Under the pieces are notes generated by a model. It ran no database searches, had not been told where the DNA came from, and saw only the letters and a list, made by a program, of their open reading frames with translations. A DNA stretch of 64,000 nt, from contig OW028573.1 in the NCBI GenBank assembly GCA_932294295.1, positions 60,303,829 to 60,367,828 of the forward strand. The letters are read 5' to 3'. The position numbers were made by a program, and so were the translations under genes. The DNA is from Alitta virens (Eukaryota > Annelida > Polychaeta > Phyllodocida > Nereididae). Shown here one piece after another: positions 59,893 through 64,000 of this stretch (positions are counted from its first letter, which is position 1; each line of letters starts with the position of its first letter).

Positions 59893-62556
59893 ATGGCGAA
59901 GACCTATGACTATTTGTTCAAGTTGTTACTTATAGGTGATTCAGGTGTAGGAAAGACCTGCGTTCTCTTCAGATTCTCTGAAGATGCCTTTAATTCGACG
60001 TTCATATCAACGATAGGTAAGATTTGGTAGCGTAGAATGGCGTAAATGTCCAACCTTCGGCTAATTTCCGTGACATACCAGACTGTCTATTCACTTGTTG
60101 ATACAGGAAAAACAACGGGAAAGGGGAGGTTCCGTCATTCACAGCCGATATTAGATTCCATTGTGAGTCAGTCTACGTGTTAAATGTCCGAGAAGTTGAC
60201 TTTGTTAGTTAAACTGCTTGACAGCCAACTTTCAGGTTTGACCAGTCGTGAAGTTGCTTCAAGGATGCTCGTCGAAACGACGAAAATGAAAACAACATCC
60301 TTTCATTTCAGACACTGAACTTCAAGCTTTTACAGACTTTTAACTTACTGGGGACACAAATGTATCTGTTTTACAATTTATGATCTTTACACCTTGATTA
60401 AAGGGGTTCCATGTCTGGGAGAACCGTGCCAACGGCCAACTTTTCTGCAATTGAAATCTGTTTGTCGGACAGTAGATTTACAGTTAGATTCATTGAATCG
60501 GTGCATGCAATGGCTCACCTGGTGGACTTAAGTGAATAGAGATAAAAAAAGCGATCGCAACAACTATGTGTTCTGCAATATCATATTGATGACATATTTA
60601 TGACCTAGGCCTATGCATAATGTCGGTAAAATTAATTCATTCAGTTGATGTCTCATTGGTGACAATGTTGATTTAGGTTGGTTGAAGTGATGTGGCTATG
60701 TGTAGGTTATGTTCAGTGAGAACATGGCTAATATTTGTGAAAAGGAAAGCAGTTAAACAATGTTGAATGTTTTTTTTTATTTTTCAAAGTCTACACTATC
60801 TGGTTGATGTAAAATATTTATGTGGGGGAGTTTTTATTATGATAAGAGATATCTAGAGGTGCTAAACTTAGACACTTGAGGCTAGTAACTTGGTTTCTCA
60901 TGCACGATATGCTGCTATTACTTTCATTATGCATATGCTCAAGAGATTCATGGACTTTCTGTAGTATGATACATTGAATGAAGTTTGGTTTTCATTTCGG
61001 TACTTTTATTCATTCATATTTATTACATCAGATAATCGTTATGCAGATGGATGACTTCATTGTCAGTCAGATGATAAGAGTATATATCTAGGATTCTAAG
61101 TACTCTCAGACAGACAAAGTTCAATGATCAGTTGTTGTCCTTCTCCTAGACAGACCACAAGTGGGATGCTTTGGCATTATGATTAGAATCAGTTGTTAGA
61201 TGCTGTTTATTTAAGACTTAGGAGTATTACTTCTGTATCATTTTCCCCATTTTAGGCCTATACCTACTTAATTGTTGGAAGTACAATATTTTAATGGTTA
61301 AAAATTGGGTCTAAATTTGAGGCCACGTTAAAGTGGTCTTGAAAATTTAAGTGTAGTGCAAGTGTCAAATAAACACCTGTTTGTGCAGTCACTGGGGAAT
61401 GACTTCTTCTAAGTACTGGCTTGTAATCAAGAAAATACAGTAATTATCTTAGGATGGAATCCAAATCATACAGCACAAATGGTTCACAAACACAACATTT
61501 TAAAAGAGAGTAAAAAAATTGCATTTGATGGATCATTTTAATCAATGTCTCACAATTTTCACGATACAGAAACATTGGATAACTCTTTTCCTTGTCATTT
61601 TAATGTATGAATGGTGTTTGGGCTAGTGTGTTATGGGTATTTAAAAGTATTTAATGGGGTAACACACACTGATACCACAGGTTTTTGTCAAGTCAAATAA
61701 TTGTTTTGTTTTTGTCTTTTGTTCATATTGAGTACAGTACATTCTTTTGATAAAATGTGTGATATATATGTATTCATTTCCTTTTGCAGGTATTGATTTT
61801 AAAATCAGAACGATAGAATTAGATGGGAAGAAAATAAAGTTACAAATATGGTGAGTAAATTACTATGCATGATTAGCTGTCCTTACCTAAAAAGTTTCAT
61901 CATGTTAAAGATTTTGTGCTTTCTATTTTAGGGATACAGCTGGTCAGGAGAGGTTTCGAACAATCACAACTGCATATTACAGAGGGGCAATGGTAAGTTT
62001 TTCACAACAGAAAATTAAATTATAGACTGTCATATAAACTATGCATATATATGAGTCTTGATAATCTGATGTTTTGTCATTTCTTTTGCAGGGTATTATG
62101 CTAGTCTACGACATCACAAATGAGAAGTCTTTTGACAACATTAGAAACTGGATTAGGAATATTGAGGAGGTACACATTAGTCAATACCTGCTACCATAAT
62201 GAATTAACTTGATTTTGTATACTGATTTCTTTAATATGGTTTGTTTGCTTAAATTCAGCATGCGTCATCAGATGTTGAGAAAATGATCCTAGGTAACAAA
62301 TGCGACATGAACGATCGCCGGCAAGTCTCAAAAGAAAGAGGAGAGGCAGTAAGTGCAGTTAACTGGCTGTGTTTGTTTATTCATTGTGTTTGTCCAAACT
62401 TTCTTCTTTTTCTTACTTGTCACATTTTCTAAATTTCAGTTAGCAATAGAACATGGAATTAAGTTTATGGAAACAAGTGCCAAAGCCAGTATCAATGTCG
62501 AAGAGGCCTTTTTCACCTTGGCTAGAGATATCAAAGCAAAAATGGAGAAGAAATTG
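59893..62556 (+). CDS. RAB8: Rab8 small GTPase, residues 1-177 (C-terminal exon(s) outside window)
   Basis: Rab8 directs post-Golgi vesicles to the plasma membrane and primary cilium. Six exons, 59893-60016, 61790-61850, 61932-61992, 62092-62169, 62259-62348 and 62440-62556, are in phase and encode 177 residues nearly identical to vertebrate RAB8A/B. Visible motifs: P-loop GDSGVGKT (15-22), switch I with T40, WDTAGQE (62-68, Q67), T72 in switch II (the LRRK2 target in mammals), NKCD (121-124), ETSAK (149-153). The N-terminus [15 protein letters not shown] and the segment [17 protein letters not shown] end ([12 protein letters not shown]) separate it from Rab10 and Rab13. The variable tail and prenylated CaaX end are not found up to base 64000. 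The last donor is GTAAGA. The 5' UTR is pyrimidine- and CpG-containing, with no TATA box seen. Confidence 0.97.
60017..61789. other. Rab8 intron 1, no feature seen
   Basis: AT-rich after the first 400 bases. A TTAAAGGGG sequence near 60400 resembles a T2-type MITE end, but no partner end was found. Confidence 0.5.
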
Positions 62557-64000
62557 GTAAGATTCAATCTGTATTTCGTAATGGTTTGCATTGTTGCGGT
62601 GCATCACAGGAGACAGAAGCGATCATATTTGTACCTTTCACAACTTTGTGCAGGTGCCCGATACACGCTTGCAGATTGTGTATTAGAGTGTTTTTAATTA
62701 AATAAAAAGTTAACAGGAACTGTGATACACTGTTGTTTTGAGAAAAATTGTGTAGTTTGTTAGTTCTCTGAAGGTGAGAATCATGAGAATTTGTGAATTA
62801 CTTAACCTTCGAGCAATTAAACTTCACTGAATTTAAATAGTGTGTATAACTTTCTTATTTCATTGCTGCTATCTACTGGTCATTCATAAAACTTTGTAGA
62901 AGGTAGTATATTACCCAGTCTGTTGAAACACGCTGTTCTCATTGTATTCTGCTTTTCATAAATGCTGCATTTTAAAAGCTTTTATTGTTCTGCCCTACAT
63001 ATTGTTGGTGCATATGATACATAGCATGCCAAACGTGCTGCAGTACTTAGTCATGTCGAACAGAGACTCTGAGGTGCTGATTCTATCACTACATTAGCCC
63101 CATGTAAACACAAAATATACATTTCAGGAAACTTTATACATAAAACCATGAAAAAACCCAAATTCACTACCATGTTACTGATAATAGTCCCTATACAATG
63201 AAAGTGAATGTACAGACTACAGAGCAATGAACCCATTTTGATCGTCATACATTCTCTGGAAAGTTTATAGTTTGTCATGCTCTATTCTAAGGAACAACGA
63301 AAAATATCTTAATTTATACTGTTCTTTTTCTTTTCGCCCTTTGTGCACAGCTGGTACTTGATTATTTTATCCATTGCCAAACATTTAATGCTATAACTTG
63401 TCTCACCAAAGAAATTGACAAATGTGAAGAGAGCTTGCTATCCAAAAGTGTTCAGTGTTTGTCAGCATTTTTTTTGCAGTATTAAAATGCAGTCAATATT
63501 TTATCTGACACATATATTGTCATTTATGTATTGTATTATTGTTGCTTTATTTATATGAACATCTGCTTTTGATGAAAGCAACAAATGCTTCAATGCTTGG
63601 TGTTCAAAAGCAATGCTTTTAAATTTTGAATATTGTTCAATATTGGCATAAAGTTCAGTCTGTGAATATGCGGATGGGGAATTATACTTCAAAAAAACTT
63701 TTGGCATATGATGGGGATTTTCTGTACCGGGTCTCAGTAGTAATGTCCACTTCATGACAGTAAATGCTGACTGTAAAGTAGGGTTGTACACCGGTTCTCG
63801 ACATACCGTTTATATCGGTACAAGGATAAAAATACTGGCATTGATAATCGTTATTCATAATAACGATACACTAAAACGATCTGAAGATCGGCGTTAAGTT
63901 CCAGTGCTTTTGAAGAAAAATATCAATTAAATCTAATCGCAATGACATAATAGAACAGTTCGGATTTTTACCATTCTCCCACTAATATAACTTAATGATA
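62557..64000. other. Rab8 intron 6 to the window edge
   Basis: No Rab8 C-terminal exon was recognised. From 63779 (TAGGGTTGTACACCGG) the sequence becomes rich in CGGTA/TACCG and CGATA-type motifs, like the start of a hAT-type element that would continue past the edge. That is tentative. Confidence 0.4.

Overview
This is animal (metazoan) nuclear DNA: AT-rich, with small exons, long introns with GT/AG borders, dispersed transposons and simple repeats. Protein similarity is to bilaterian genes. The mix (four-TM2 protein, secreted Methyltransf_FA protein, very conserved Rab8) fits an invertebrate deuterostome such as a hemichordate, echinoderm or amphioxus, but the species is inferred only loosely. 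Nothing bacterial is present.

Layout. 1-12.4 kb (+): the 3' five coding exons of UTP11 (SSU processome factor), including an 8.2-kb intron; its first exons lie left of the window. 12.4-27.8 kb: a 15-kb gene-free interval with three copies of one TA-flanked MITE family, a GATA microsatellite, a tRNA-like SINE piece, and long G+C-richer stretches that look like candidate conserved non-coding elements (an RFX X-box and POU octamers are visible). 27.8-39.6 kb (-): complete MRPS9 (uS9m) in 14 coding exons, 401 aa. 40.3-45.3 kb (-): a complete four-exon gene for a 352-aa secreted protein with a Methyltransf_FA domain and a Cys-rich lectin-like domain; a CR1/jockey-like LINE lies in one of its introns. 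48.6-50.0 kb (-): a decayed tandem copy of that gene. 51.3-55.3 kb (+): a five-exon gene for a 537-aa protein with four TM2 domains and two PPxY motifs; a 1.4-kb TTAA-flanked T2/Kolobok-type element fills most of its last intron. 55.3-59.9 kb: intergenic, with two GTACTTG-repeat clusters and a CpG-containing segment. 59.9 kb to the right edge (+): Rab8, residues 1-177 in six exons, with the C-terminal exon(s) outside.

How it fits together. The most interesting large-scale signal is the neighbourhood of UTP11 and MRPS9. In human, UTP11 lies near POU3F1 and MRPS9 near POU3F3, two paralogues from the vertebrate duplications. Here the two housekeeping genes are direct neighbours around a large non-coding interval with octamer and RFX motifs. 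That is what an unduplicated Pou3 genomic regulatory block would look like, with both genes kept as bystanders; no Pou3 coding sequence is in the window, so the target would lie outside it. At a smaller scale, two MITEs have inserted right at splice sites: one in MRPS9 duplicated the 5' splice site as its target-site duplication, and one ends 19 bp before a 3' splice site in the TM2 gene.
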